Of a stretch of DNA of 63,212 bases, positions 21,359 through 31,060 are shown piece by piece. The stretch comes from an uncultured Caryophanales bacterium (lineage in GTDB: Bacteria; Bacillota_I; Bacilli_A; RFN20; CAG-826): assembly GCA_947302535.1 (NCBI GenBank), contig CAMYVX010000005.1, forward strand, positions 1 through 63,212, written 5' to 3'. The notes under the pieces were generated by a model. That model searched no databases, was not told the DNA's origin, and saw only the letters and a list, made by a program, of their open reading frames with translations. A program made the position numbers and the translations under genes. Numbering within the stretch: the stretch's first letter is position 1; each line of letters opens with the position of its first letter.

Positions 21359-23758
21359 ATGTTAGTTAGTTTAAAAAATGTAGCTCAATATGTTTCTTTA
21401 GATGGTTTAAGCGCTGAAGAGATTGCAAATGGCTTAACATTTGCTGGAGTCGAAGTTGAAGAAGTTAGAAGAATGGCTAGTGGCACTAATCTTGTCATTG
21501 GTAAAATTCTTGAATGTGAAAAACATCCTGATAGTGATCACCTCCACGTTTTAAAGGTGGACCTTGGTGGAGACTATGGAGTGGAACAAATTGTTTGTGG
21601 CGCTCCTAACGCGCGTAAAGGCTTAAAAGTGATTGTGGCCCGTGTTGGTAGTGTTCTTCCTGGTGGAGAAATTAAAAAGGGTGTCATTAGAGGCGTTGAA
21701 TCTAATGGTATGTGCTGTTCTTTACTCGAACTTGGGGTGGATGCTAAGTATTTAAGTGAATATCAACAAAAGGGAATTGAAGAACTTCCTGAGGACGCCA
21801 TTGTCGGAAACGAAAATGTTTTAAAGTATTTAAATCTTGATGATGAAGTTTTAGATGTTAAAGTCTTAGCCAATCGTCCTGATTTATTATCTATTTATAA
21901 TGTTGCTCGAGAAATTGGCGCGATTTTCAATAGAAAAGTTGAAATTCCTGAAGCGGAAGAAATTTCTAATTTCAAAACCAAGATAGAGATTGGCTCTAAG
22001 AGTGAAAAATGCAGCCAATTCTCTATTAAAGAAGTAAGAGGAATTTGCATTAAACCTTCACCAAAATGGATGCAAAATTATTTAAATGCGATGGGTGTTA
22101 GAAGTATTAACAATGTCGTTGACATTGGTAACTATGTAATGCTATTAACAGGACAACCACTTCATATGTATGATGCAGATAAATTACCAAAGAAAGAATT
22201 ATATGCTTACAGTGAATATGAAGGAGACTTTGTCGCCTTGGATGAAAACACTTACGCAGTTAAACCTGGAGACATTGTTATTTGTAGTGATCATAAACCA
22301 ATGTGTTTAGGTGGAGTCATGGGCGCCCTTAGTTGTGCGGTTGATGATTTTAGCAAGAACTTATTTATCGAATCCGCCTCCTTCGATAGTGCTTCTATTA
22401 GAAGAACATCATTAAGATTAGGATTAGTCAGTGAATCTTCGCAAAGATTTGTTAAGGGGACAAACCATTTTCAAAGCGAAGAAGTTTTGAATTTGGCTGC
22501 TTCTTTGTTGAAGCAATATGCGGACGCAAAAGAATTCTCCGATAACGTTGTTTATCAAGATGAAGAAGAAAAAGTTAACAAGATTTCTTCAAGCGTTGAA
22601 AAGATTAATGGACGTTTAGGAACAAGTTTCACCAAAGAACAAATCTATGATGTTTTAACAAGGTTACAATTCAAAGTCATGATGGATGCGAATGGTGAAT
22701 TTGTTGTTAAAGTTCCACAATTCCGTTTGGATGTTACTTGTAGTGCGGATTTAAGCGAAGAAGTCATTAGACTTCTCGGATATGAAAATGTTCCATCCTT
22801 ACTTCCTAAATTAGATACAAAAGTTGGGGGGTTAACTCATGGACAAGCTCGTTTAAGAGAAATTCGTTATTTCCTTCTTGAAAGAGGTCTTGATGAGTGT
22901 TTGACCTATTCATTATTAAATAAAAAGGAAATCAAAGCGTTTAATTTATTAAATGACGATGAACATTATGAAATTCTTAATCCTTTAACCGATGATCATG
23001 TTTGTTTTAGAACTCACGTTCTTAATTCATTACTTAAAGCCGCTGAATATAATGTTTCTCGTCAAGAGAAAAACCTTGCTTTATTTGAAACTAGTAACGT
23101 TCAATCTCTTCAAAGAAGAGAAGAACACCTCGCTATTGTTTTAGTGGGCCAAGAACAAGCTCAAGGAGCGTTAAAAACCATTCCTTATGACTTCTATCAT
23201 ATGAAGGGATTAGTGGAAGGAATCTTTACTCTTCTTGGAATTGAGGCGAGCCGTTATAAATTTGAAAGATTAGAAAGCCATTTTGATGAACTCCATCCTG
23301 GTAAATCAGCGAAAGTTCTCTTCCAAAATCAATTAGTTGCGATCTTTGGTGAACTACATCCACAAAAGATTAGTGAATATGGCTTAGGAAAAACTAATGC
23401 TGTAGTTTTAGAGATGAATCTTTCACCTTTGTTATTTACAAAGGTTAATATTGAAAAGATGTCACCAATTTCTAGATTCCCATCAGTAAGCCGTGACTTA
23501 GCTTTCATTGTTGATAAGAAAGTTGAAGCCAAAGACTTATTAAAAACAATTAAAATAGCTGGAAAAGGGCTTGTTAAAGACGCTTTCATCTTTGATGTTT
23601 ATCAAGGCGCTAATATTGACGAAGGCAAGAAATCTATTGCCATTAGCATTGTTTATAGAAATGACAACGCCACATTAACAGAAAAAGAAATTGTCGATGT
23701 GCAGGATAAGATTAAATACGAATTAGGTAAAAACTATCACGTCGAATTTAGAATGTAA
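21359..23758 (+). CDS. pheT: phenylalanyl-tRNA synthetase beta subunit
   Basis: 799 aa, tRNA-binding domain (CEKHPDSDHLHVLKVDLG), B3/B4 and B5 domains, C-terminal ferredoxin-fold anticodon-binding domain. Confidence 0.97.
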   Translation: MLVSLKNVAQYVSLDGLSAEEIANGLTFAGVEVEEVRRMASGTNLVIGKILECEKHPDSDHLHVLKVDLGGDYGVEQIVCGAPNARKGLKVIVARVGSVLPGGEIKKGVIRGVESNGMCCSLLELGVDAKYLSEYQQKGIEELPEDAIVGNENVLKYLNLDDEVLDVKVLANRPDLLSIYNVAREIGAIFNRKVEIPEAEEISNFKTKIEIGSKSEKCSQFSIKEVRGICIKPSPKWMQNYLNAMGVRSINNVVDIGNYVMLLTGQPLHMYDADKLPKKELYAYSEYEGDFVALDENTYAVKPGDIVICSDHKPMCLGGVMGALSCAVDDFSKNLFIESASFDSASIRRTSLRLGLVSESSQRFVKGTNHFQSEEVLNLAASLLKQYADAKEFSDNVVYQDEEEKVNKISSSVEKINGRLGTSFTKEQIYDVLTRLQFKVMMDANGEFVVKVPQFRLDVTCSADLSEEVIRLLGYENVPSLLPKLDTKVGGLTHGQARLREIRYFLLERGLDECLTYSLLNKKEIKAFNLLNDDEHYEILNPLTDDHVCFRTHVLNSLLKAAEYNVSRQEKNLALFETSNVQSLQRREEHLAIVLVGQEQAQGALKTIPYDFYHMKGLVEGIFTLLGIEASRYKFERLESHFDELHPGKSAKVLFQNQLVAIFGELHPQKISEYGLGKTNAVVLEMNLSPLLFTKVNIEKMSPISRFPSVSRDLAFIVDKKVEAKDLLKTIKIAGKGLVKDAFIFDVYQGANIDEGKKSIAISIVYRNDNATLTEKEIVDVQDKIKYELGKNYHVEFRM

Positions 23759-23760
23759 TT

Positions 23761-24249
23761 ATGAGAATAATTAAGAGTGCATTAAAATATGGTAAGCCTA
23801 ACCAGAGTGAAGAAGATATTGTTGTTCCTGAAGATATTTTTCATTCTTCTCATCTTCGTAAATTATTAAATACTCACGTTAAAGCTATTAGCACTCTTTA
23901 TGACGACTTTTTAAGAGTGGAGTTAGATGTTACCGCTTTAGCGATATGCGCTGATTCATACACGCTTAAAGACGTCAATCTCCCACTTCACATTCAAGAA
24001 GAATTGCTCTTTTCGGAAAGTGAAGAAGATGATGATATGTTTTTCGAACCCAACAACATTATCGAACTAGATGAATACATCATTGGAATCATTGTCGCTA
24101 ACATTCCCTTAAGAGTGGTGGATAAGAATAGCAAGCTTCCTGATGATGGACAAGGCTATCGAGTTTTAAGTGAAGAAGACTATCTCAAAGAAAAAGAAAA
24201 CAAAATAGATGAGAGATGGTCTAAACTCGATGAATTAGATCTAGATTAG
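23761..24249 (+). CDS. YceD/DUF177-like protein
   Basis: Size and C-terminal pattern resemble DUF177; no rpmF follows. Confidence 0.5.
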   Translation: MRIIKSALKYGKPNQSEEDIVVPEDIFHSSHLRKLLNTHVKAISTLYDDFLRVELDVTALAICADSYTLKDVNLPLHIQEELLFSESEEDDDMFFEPNNIIELDEYIIGIIVANIPLRVVDKNSKLPDDGQGYRVLSEEDYLKEKENKIDERWSKLDELDLD

Positions 24250-24278
24250 ACATATTTATTTTATAAATATAAATAATG

Positions 24279-24315
24279 AATCCTTCGTTTTTAAAGACGA
24301 GGGATTTATTTTTTT
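24279..24315 (+). terminator. rho-independent terminator
   Basis: aatccttcgt/acgagggatt 10-bp stem (one G-T) followed by TATTTTTTTC. Confidence 0.7.
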
Positions 24316-24325
24316 CAAAAAAATG

Positions 24326-24355
24326 TTGCGAAAAAAACAATTTATTTTCTATAAT
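24326..24355 (+). promoter_or_regulatory. mraZ promoter
   Basis: TTGCGA (24326-24331), 18-nt spacer, TATAAT (24350-24355). Confidence 0.65.
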
Positions 24356-24363
24356 AAAGTTGC

Positions 24364-24393
24364 AAAGTGGAAGAAAGTGGGAGAAAGTGGTAA
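24364..24393 (+). promoter_or_regulatory. MraZ-type operator: three direct repeats
   Basis: AAAGTGG at 24364, 24374 and 24384, exact 10-bp period, ending 3 nt before the mraZ ATG. Confidence 0.8.
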
Positions 24394-24825
24394 ATGTTTT
24401 TCGGAACCTACGAACACAATCTTGACGATAAAGGTAGATTAGTTATCCCTTCTAAATTAAGAGAAGAAGCCGGCAACAAGATCTACATCATGAAAGGGTT
24501 TGATAATTCCTTATCCATTTACAAGCTCGAGGAATTTGAGAAATTAACTCAACAATTCAATTCGAATGCTTTCAACCATAAGGTCTATCGTGATTATTTA
24601 CGTGTCAGACTAGCTTCAACTTGCGAGCTCGAAGTTGATAAGCAAGGGCGTGTTCAACTTCCAACTCAACTTCTTAAAAGATACAACATCGGAAAAGAAG
24701 TAGTGGTCATCGGTGCTGGTGATCATATGGAAGTCTGGAACAAAGCAGAATTCGAAGCCTATGAAGCAGAAGCAAGCAAAGGTTTTGAAGATAATGCGGA
24801 ACGCATTCTTGATTTAGACAAATGA
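24394..24825 (+). CDS. mraZ: transcriptional regulator MraZ
   Basis: MFFGTYEHNLDDKGRLVIPSKLREE and second SpoVT/AbrB repeat LEVDKQGRVQLP; adjacent to rsmH. Confidence 0.96.
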   Translation: MFFGTYEHNLDDKGRLVIPSKLREEAGNKIYIMKGFDNSLSIYKLEEFEKLTQQFNSNAFNHKVYRDYLRVRLASTCELEVDKQGRVQLPTQLLKRYNIGKEVVVIGAGDHMEVWNKAEFEAYEAEASKGFEDNAERILDLDK

Positions 24826-25751
24826 TGAGCGAGCACATTCCAGTTCTCCTTGACGAAGTTATTGATGGTCTCAATATTCGCGAAGATGGAACTTATCTCG
24901 ACTGCACATTAGGCCGAGCCGGACATTCTTCTGAAATTTTAAAAAGATTGAAAAATGGTCTCTTGATTGGTTTAGACCAAGATATAGACGCCATTAGGAA
25001 GTCAGAAGAAGTTCTTAAAAGCATTGGTGGTAATTATAAAATAATTAAAACCAATTTCAAGGATCTTACAACAGTCCTGGAGAATTCAAACATCCCTCTA
25101 GTGGACGGAATTCTCATGGACTTAGGCGTATCTTCTCCTCAATTTGATGAGAAAGAGCGGGGATTCTCTTATAGAGAAGATGGTCCATTAGACATGAGAA
25201 TGGACAAAGAAAAAAACTTCTCAGCTTACAATGTTGTCAATCAGTATTCCGTTAATGACTTAACGAGAATATTTAAAGAATATGGTGATGAAAGGTTTGC
25301 CTTCCCCATCGCCAAAAATATCATTAAAGCTCGACAAGATAGTCCTATTGAAACAACGTTTCAATTAGTAGACATCATCAAAAAGAGCAAGCCAAGCAAG
25401 GAACTTAAAAAAGAAGGACACCCAGCGAAGCAAGTATTTCAAGCCATTAGGATTGTAGTTAATGACGAATTAAATGTCTTAAAGGAAGCTCTAGAAGCCG
25501 CTTTGAAGGCTTTAAGACCTCATGGAGGAAGATTAGCAGTAATCACCTTCCATTCTGGAGAAGATAAAATAGTGAAATCACTATTTAAAGAGGCAAGCGT
25601 AAGCGAAGGGAGCCGCTTAGATCTCCCAATCGATATTCAAGAAAAGGAATATCAACTAATAACTAAAAAGCCAATTACTGCTTCTCAAGCAGAATTAGCC
25701 ATAAATAGGCGTAGTAAAAGTGCCAAACTCAGAATCATCGAAAGAAAATAA
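24822..25751 (+). CDS. rsmH: 16S rRNA (cytosine1402-N4)-methyltransferase
   Basis: HIPVLLDEVIDGLNI, YLDCTLGRAGHSSEIL, GILMDLGVSSPQFDEKERGFSYREDGPLDMRMD. Confidence 0.97.
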   Translation: MMSEHIPVLLDEVIDGLNIREDGTYLDCTLGRAGHSSEILKRLKNGLLIGLDQDIDAIRKSEEVLKSIGGNYKIIKTNFKDLTTVLENSNIPLVDGILMDLGVSSPQFDEKERGFSYREDGPLDMRMDKEKNFSAYNVVNQYSVNDLTRIFKEYGDERFAFPIAKNIIKARQDSPIETTFQLVDIIKKSKPSKELKKEGHPAKQVFQAIRIVVNDELNVLKEALEAALKALRPHGGRLAVITFHSGEDKIVKSLFKEASVSEGSRLDLPIDIQEKEYQLITKKPITASQAELAINRRSKSAKLRIIERK

Positions 25752-25768
25752 AGAAGGAGGACGCTAAG

Positions 25769-26002
25769 ATGAAAATGAAAGACAAATTAGAAAAGAATCA
25801 TCACAAAGCAGGATATTATCGTATCAAAAGATTCTGCATTGGTTCTGTCTTTGCTATTTCTTTAGCAGCCGCATTGGTGATTCCAACCTACATAACCTCG
25901 CATCAAGCCGCAGCCAACCAAACCAAAGCGGTAGAAGTGGAAGTGGAAAACGAGGAACTTGAAAACGAAGAAATCAATACAAAAAAACTCCTTATATATT
26001 GA
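25769..26002 (+). CDS. small single-TM protein in the ftsL position
   Basis: AAGGAGG upstream; KAGYYRIKRFCIGSVFAISLAAALVIPTYITS membrane segment, acidic C-terminus. No clear FtsL similarity. Confidence 0.65.
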   Translation: MKMKDKLEKNHHKAGYYRIKRFCIGSVFAISLAAALVIPTYITSHQAAANQTKAVEVEVENEELENEEINTKKLLIY

Positions 26003-26019
26003 TTATCCTTACTCGGAAG

Positions 26020-26043
26020 ATCGCCTTCATGGCGATTTTCTTT
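26020..26043 (+). terminator. rho-independent terminator
   Basis: atcgcc-ttcat-ggcgat followed by TTTCTTTT. Confidence 0.6.
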
Positions 26044-26161
26044 TACACAAGTGATTAGTAGAAAATTAGTAGTTAATTAGTAAGTCTTTAACAAAATTAT
26101 ATTTTATTAATATTGTATATTACAAAAAAATCGTTTAGAATGTATCACAAGGATGTAATTT

Positions 26162-27364
26162 ATGGATAAACCAGTTGCTGCAATTGAATTTGGATCAAAA
26201 AAGATGAAATTGGTCGTGGGCTATGAGCTCGATGGCCAAGTTTATGTTATATATGCGATTACTAAACCATATGGCCACATTATTGAAAATGGCAAGATTT
26301 TGGATTTAGAAAAAATCGTACAAAACGTCAGAGAAATTAGAAATTTCACTGATTCTTCTGTGCGTTTAAAATTATCTATTTCTGAAGCTTTGCTTTCACT
26401 TCCTCCATTTGGCTTAGATGTCTTACAAACAAGACAAGTAACAACATCCGTTTCCGAAGATTTTAAAATTGTCGATTTGGATATTAAGAATATCTATTCG
26501 CTCGTACGTAATAGTTCTAGCGCATTAAAGGATGCTCTTATCGATGTAATTCCTGAAGCTTATATCCTTGATCAAGGAAGAGTATTTTTACGTCCTCCTT
26601 TAGGAGAATCTTCTTCCACACTCACTGTGAGCGTGAAGATACATACATTACCCGCCTCTGTCGCGGAAAGTTATCGTGCCGCGCTTATCGGTGGAGACAT
26701 CGCTGTGAAGAAGATGATGCTCGCTCCATTTGCTGCCTGTAAATTGTTAGCGACTATGCCTAATGTTCCTGAAGATTATATCTTGGTGGACATTGGAAGT
26801 AATGTCACAACAGTTTCTCTAGTTGGTGGTAAGCAATTATTTGCTTCTCGTTCATTCGAATGGGGTGGAGATAAGATTACCGAAAAGATAATTGAAAACT
26901 TTAACATTAACGAAGCCGAAGCCGAGAAATTAAAAATCACCTATGGTGTTACTAACCGTGAAATGAATTTCAAAGCTCCTGTCTGCTCAAATAAAGATGA
27001 AGAAGGTAATGTGTTCAAACATTACGCTGACGAACTCAATGTCTTAGTGAAATCACAATTAGATATATTTACAAAGAATCTTAATTCTGCAATTACAGCA
27101 TTGCTGGATGGATATGAAGCTTCTTACCGTAGCTTACCTATGGTACTCATCGGTGGAGGAGCGGCATTAGATGGCTTAGTAGAATATCTAACTCCAAAAG
27201 TTCAAAGCGACACCGTTATGCACGTTGTGCCTAAGACATTTGGATGTCGTGATGGAACATATTTCAACTGTATCGGTATGATACTCGAATGTAATAATTA
27301 CCCCAACGTTTATGATGATAATCATCCTAAAGTCGGACAATTAAGTAGGGAAAGTGATAAATAG
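26162..27364 (+). CDS. ftsA: cell division protein FtsA
   Basis: Actin-like fold motifs (AIEFGSKKMKLVVG, LVDIGSNVTTVSLV, VLIGGGAALDGL); immediately upstream of ftsZ. Confidence 0.9.
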   Translation: MDKPVAAIEFGSKKMKLVVGYELDGQVYVIYAITKPYGHIIENGKILDLEKIVQNVREIRNFTDSSVRLKLSISEALLSLPPFGLDVLQTRQVTTSVSEDFKIVDLDIKNIYSLVRNSSSALKDALIDVIPEAYILDQGRVFLRPPLGESSSTLTVSVKIHTLPASVAESYRAALIGGDIAVKKMMLAPFAACKLLATMPNVPEDYILVDIGSNVTTVSLVGGKQLFASRSFEWGGDKITEKIIENFNINEAEAEKLKITYGVTNREMNFKAPVCSNKDEEGNVFKHYADELNVLVKSQLDIFTKNLNSAITALLDGYEASYRSLPMVLIGGGAALDGLVEYLTPKVQSDTVMHVVPKTFGCRDGTYFNCIGMILECNNYPNVYDDNHPKVGQLSRESDK

Positions 27365-27375
27365 GAGGCCACCTC

Positions 27376-28497
27376 ATGGAAAATTATGATTTAGATAATT
27401 TTGAACCCGCAGCAAAGATCGTTGTTATTGGTGTTGGCGGTGCTGGAAATAACGCCGTTAACAGAATGATTGATGAAGATATTGCTAATGTTGAATTCTG
27501 GGTTGCAAACACTGATAAACAAGCTTTATCAACAAGCAAATCAAGCAATCGCTTGATTCTTGGACAAGAAATTACTGGTGGTTTAGGCGCTGGTGGCGAA
27601 CCTCAAAAAGGCCAAGAAGCTGCTGAAGCAAGCGCTAATGACATTAAAGAAATTGTTAAAGACGCTAACATGGTCTTTATCGCTGCTGGTATGGGTGGAG
27701 GTACTGGTACAGGCGCAGCCCCAATCGTCGCGAGAATTGCGAAAGACACTGGTGCTTTAGTCGTAGCTATTGTTACACGTCCATTTACCTTTGAAGGTAA
27801 AAAGAGAATTGTTAATTCCATCAACGGTTTAAACGAATTAAAGAAGAATGTTGATAGCATTATTGTCGTCAGTAACGATAAATTATTAATGACTTCCGGC
27901 AATGCTCCTATCTCTCAAGCTTTTAATGAAAGTGACAAAGTCTTAGCTCAATCTGTAAAGACTGTCGTTAACTTAATTTTATTACCAGCGGTAATAAATC
28001 TAGACTTTGCTGATGTTAGAAATACTTTAAAAGAATCCGGCGTTTCTATGATTGGATTTGGTATGGGTAGTGGCCCAAATAGAGCTAGAGAAGCCGCAAA
28101 CAATGCCTTGTCTTGTCCATTACTCGAAGCTTCTGTTTCAGGCGCACGTCGCGCTATTGTGGCGGTCACTTGTGGCCTTAATGTTTCCTTATTTGACGCT
28201 CAAGAAGCAGTTAACCTATTAATTGATGCTTCTGGACACGATATTGATGTGAAATTTGGTGTTTCTATCAATGATCAATTGTCAGATGAAATGCTTGTCA
28301 GTATTATTGCTAGTGACTTTGAAACCGAGATTGATTTCTCACAAACTACACCTTACGTTCCTACCTATAACAAAGATGAGGGATTATTCCTTCAAGAAGA
28401 TACACCTGCACCTTTAGAAGAACCTATGGTGAATAAGGATGATGGCATCGATATTGATGATGACGACATTCTTCCAAGTTTCATTTCTAAGGAATAA
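27376..28497 (+). CDS. ftsZ: cell division protein FtsZ
   Basis: [39 protein letters not shown]-terminal LPSFISKE-type peptide. Confidence 0.98.
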   Translation: MENYDLDNFEPAAKIVVIGVGGAGNNAVNRMIDEDIANVEFWVANTDKQALSTSKSSNRLILGQEITGGLGAGGEPQKGQEAAEASANDIKEIVKDANMVFIAAGMGGGTGTGAAPIVARIAKDTGALVVAIVTRPFTFEGKKRIVNSINGLNELKKNVDSIIVVSNDKLLMTSGNAPISQAFNESDKVLAQSVKTVVNLILLPAVINLDFADVRNTLKESGVSMIGFGMGSGPNRAREAANNALSCPLLEASVSGARRAIVAVTCGLNVSLFDAQEAVNLLIDASGHDIDVKFGVSINDQLSDEMLVSIIASDFETEIDFSQTTPYVPTYNKDEGLFLQEDTPAPLEEPMVNKDDGIDIDDDDILPSFISKE

Positions 28498-28513
28498 GCG
28501 CTTATTGATAGAC

Positions 28514-28542
28514 AAAAAGGGTTCAAATGAGCCCTTTTTTAT
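28514..28542 (+). terminator. rho-independent terminator after ftsZ
   Basis: aaaaagggttc-aaat-gagcccttttt. Confidence 0.75.
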
Positions 28543-28580
28543 TTATTATAAATGTGCGATAATAGGAGCGAGGTTTATTT

Positions 28581-31031
28581 ATGAAGAAACGCATTTTACT
28601 CCCCATCCTACTTGGCTTAATGTTAGTTGGCTGTGGTGGATCTAGTGGTGGAGGAGATAGCCCATCTCCTGAACCAGAACCAACACCGACACCTGAGCCA
28701 GTTGTTACTAAGGTCAATATTTCTGAATCTTCTTTAGAACTAGATTTAAATGGAACCTATTCATTTCTTTTAACTGCGGAAGTAATTGGAGAAAACAATC
28801 CTTCTCGAGCTATTAATTGGTCTAGTGACGATGAAGAAGTTGCTAGTGTTGAAGATGGCTTAGTGACAGCTTTAAAGGAAGGTACTGCTCTAATTAGAGC
28901 AACTTCTGATTTTGATAAGAGTAAATTTGCCACTTGTGAAGTAAATGTTATCGATTCTTCAATTGAACCTGTTGTTGAATATACAATCACTTATATTTCC
29001 TTAGATGAGAGCATGGAAGAGATTCCTCTTACCGGTATTGATACTGAATTCTCATTACTTCCTAGCAAAGCTAAGGCTGGCGAACAAGTCTTTGTCGAGG
29101 CTGTCGTGGAATCAGGATATATATTTGATTTCTTCTATTTCATCGACGATATTGGCGACGTCTGGGATCAATTTGATGAAGAAAGTGATTTAACTTCTCC
29201 ATCCTTCGATTTCATTATGCCAGATTATGATTTCTCCATTGCTCTATGCACCTACCCTGAAGAGCCTGTCGCTGAATATGGCTATGGGTTCTATGATGAT
29301 TATTATGGAGAACTCAAATGGGATGATAGCGAAGACTTAATCGATAAATTACACAATATTATATCTAAAGATATACATAAACTATCTTATGGTGGTAACT
29401 GGGCCACTAACCAAGGAGCAGATCAGGCCATGGATGATTTTGAAATGGTGGATGTGCTTTATTCCAGCAAAAACGATTTAAAGAGCAACACATATAACGC
29501 CGGTAGAGGATGGCAAAGAGAACATGCTTTTGCGGCTTCCTTAATGACTGGCTTCACTAGTGGAGATGTTGTGGGCTCATTAGGTAGAGCTACAGACTTC
29601 CACAATCTATTTGCTGCCTCTTATTCTGGAAATACGTCTCGTGGCAATAAGAACTTTGGTGTCGCTGATAAAAACGCTCCTGATGGTTCTTATCAGGACT
29701 TAGGCGATTATTCTAGCGATAGCAAAAACTTTGAACCTGCTGATGTTGATAAGGGCACCGTGAGTAGAGCCATATTTTATATGGCGGTTATGTACAACCA
29801 AGAAGAACAAGCAAAAGTTTCTACTGATTTAGTCTATACTCCTGAAGATGCAGCGGCTCATGGACAAACAAGTAAAACCATTAAATTTGATGTGACTTAC
29901 AAGCCGCTTAGTATTGTGGAAGAATATGTTTCATATAAGAAAGTAACTTATACAAACTGGTATTACCATCGTAATCAAACTCATGTTGATCCAGAAACTG
30001 GAGAAACTATTGTTGATGTCGATGTCGATGCTTTAATCGATAAATATGGCGAAGGCGAATCCGGCTACGCTGCTTATTCTATGGATAACTGTCAGTTCGC
30101 TATTGGTAATTTGTCTACTTTATTAGAATGGAACAATTATCATCATGTCTCCTATGGAGAATATCAACACAACGCCTTTGTGAGTAAGAATTCACAACAA
30201 AATAACCGTAATCCATTCGTGGATTATCCTGAACTTATTGATTATGCTTTTGGCAATAAGAAGAACTTCAGTGGCGATTTAAAATATTTAGAACCAAGTT
30301 ATCTCACTTTGAATATGGATGAAGACGAGATTCATCATTACGCCATTGAAAGTGCGAAAAGAGAATATGACGTCGGAGAAACTTTCTCTAGCGATGTTTA
30401 TTCTTTAAAGGCTGTCAAAAATGACCTAACCGTCACCAATATTGATTTCACACCTAGTAGTGATGTCTACACATTTACGGATGAAGATGCACAAAATAAA
30501 ACTAAAGTTTTAAATGTCTCGACTCCGATAAATAGAATCCCTCTTGAAGTGAAAGTAAATGCTGGATCAATTAATTCTTGTTCATACATTTATGAAATAA
30601 AAGGTTCGAGCGAATTTAAAGGTTATACTAGTGGTGAAGTCAAGAATCTAGGTGGCACGGATTGGACATTCTCCTGGAGCAATCCAAATGGCTTAATTGG
30701 AAATATGAACGCGACCTATGGCTTAGCTTTTGGTAAAGGATCTAACACTAGAATGAACGAATTAACAATTGAAACCGTTGATGCTTATGATATTGATGCT
30801 TTATATCTTAAAGGAAGCTGTGCTTCTAACGAGACCATCAATTACCATATGTATGTTGGCGAGCAGTTAGTTAAAGAAGGTAGTATTACCCGTAATTCTT
30901 CCACAACTGGACCAGAAGTAGTTGGTAGTTCATTCTCCTCAATTAACGGCAGAATCAAAATTATTATTGATGGTAGTGGCGCAAAGAATGGCGCTATCTA
31001 CATTCACACTTTAGCGTACAACGCTATCTAA
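28581..31031 (+). CDS. secreted lipoprotein with BIG2-like domain and endonuclease I (EndA/NucM-like) domain
   Basis: Lipobox LMLVGCGG, Pro/Thr/Glu linker, Ig-like segment (INWSSDDEEVASVEDGLVTALKEGTALIRATS), nuclease motifs GWQREHAFAASL, RATDFHNLFAASYSGNTSRGNKNFG, FEPADVDKGTVSRAIFYMAVMY. Confidence 0.85.
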   Translation: MKKRILLPILLGLMLVGCGGSSGGGDSPSPEPEPTPTPEPVVTKVNISESSLELDLNGTYSFLLTAEVIGENNPSRAINWSSDDEEVASVEDGLVTALKEGTALIRATSDFDKSKFATCEVNVIDSSIEPVVEYTITYISLDESMEEIPLTGIDTEFSLLPSKAKAGEQVFVEAVVESGYIFDFFYFIDDIGDVWDQFDEESDLTSPSFDFIMPDYDFSIALCTYPEEPVAEYGYGFYDDYYGELKWDDSEDLIDKLHNIISKDIHKLSYGGNWATNQGADQAMDDFEMVDVLYSSKNDLKSNTYNAGRGWQREHAFAASLMTGFTSGDVVGSLGRATDFHNLFAASYSGNTSRGNKNFGVADKNAPDGSYQDLGDYSSDSKNFEPADVDKGTVSRAIFYMAVMYNQEEQAKVSTDLVYTPEDAAAHGQTSKTIKFDVTYKPLSIVEEYVSYKKVTYTNWYYHRNQTHVDPETGETIVDVDVDALIDKYGEGESGYAAYSMDNCQFAIGNLSTLLEWNNYHHVSYGEYQHNAFVSKNSQQNNRNPFVDYPELIDYAFGNKKNFSGDLKYLEPSYLTLNMDEDEIHHYAIESAKREYDVGETFSSDVYSLKAVKNDLTVTNIDFTPSSDVYTFTDEDAQNKTKVLNVSTPINRIPLEVKVNAGSINSCSYIYEIKGSSEFKGYTSGEVKNLGGTDWTFSWSNPNGLIGNMNATYGLAFGKGSNTRMNELTIETVDAYDIDALYLKGSCASNETINYHMYVGEQLVKEGSITRNSSTTGPEVVGSSFSSINGRIKIIIDGSGAKNGAIYIHTLAYNAI

Positions 31032-31060
31032 ATCTTAAAAATAGAAAGAAGGTATTAACC

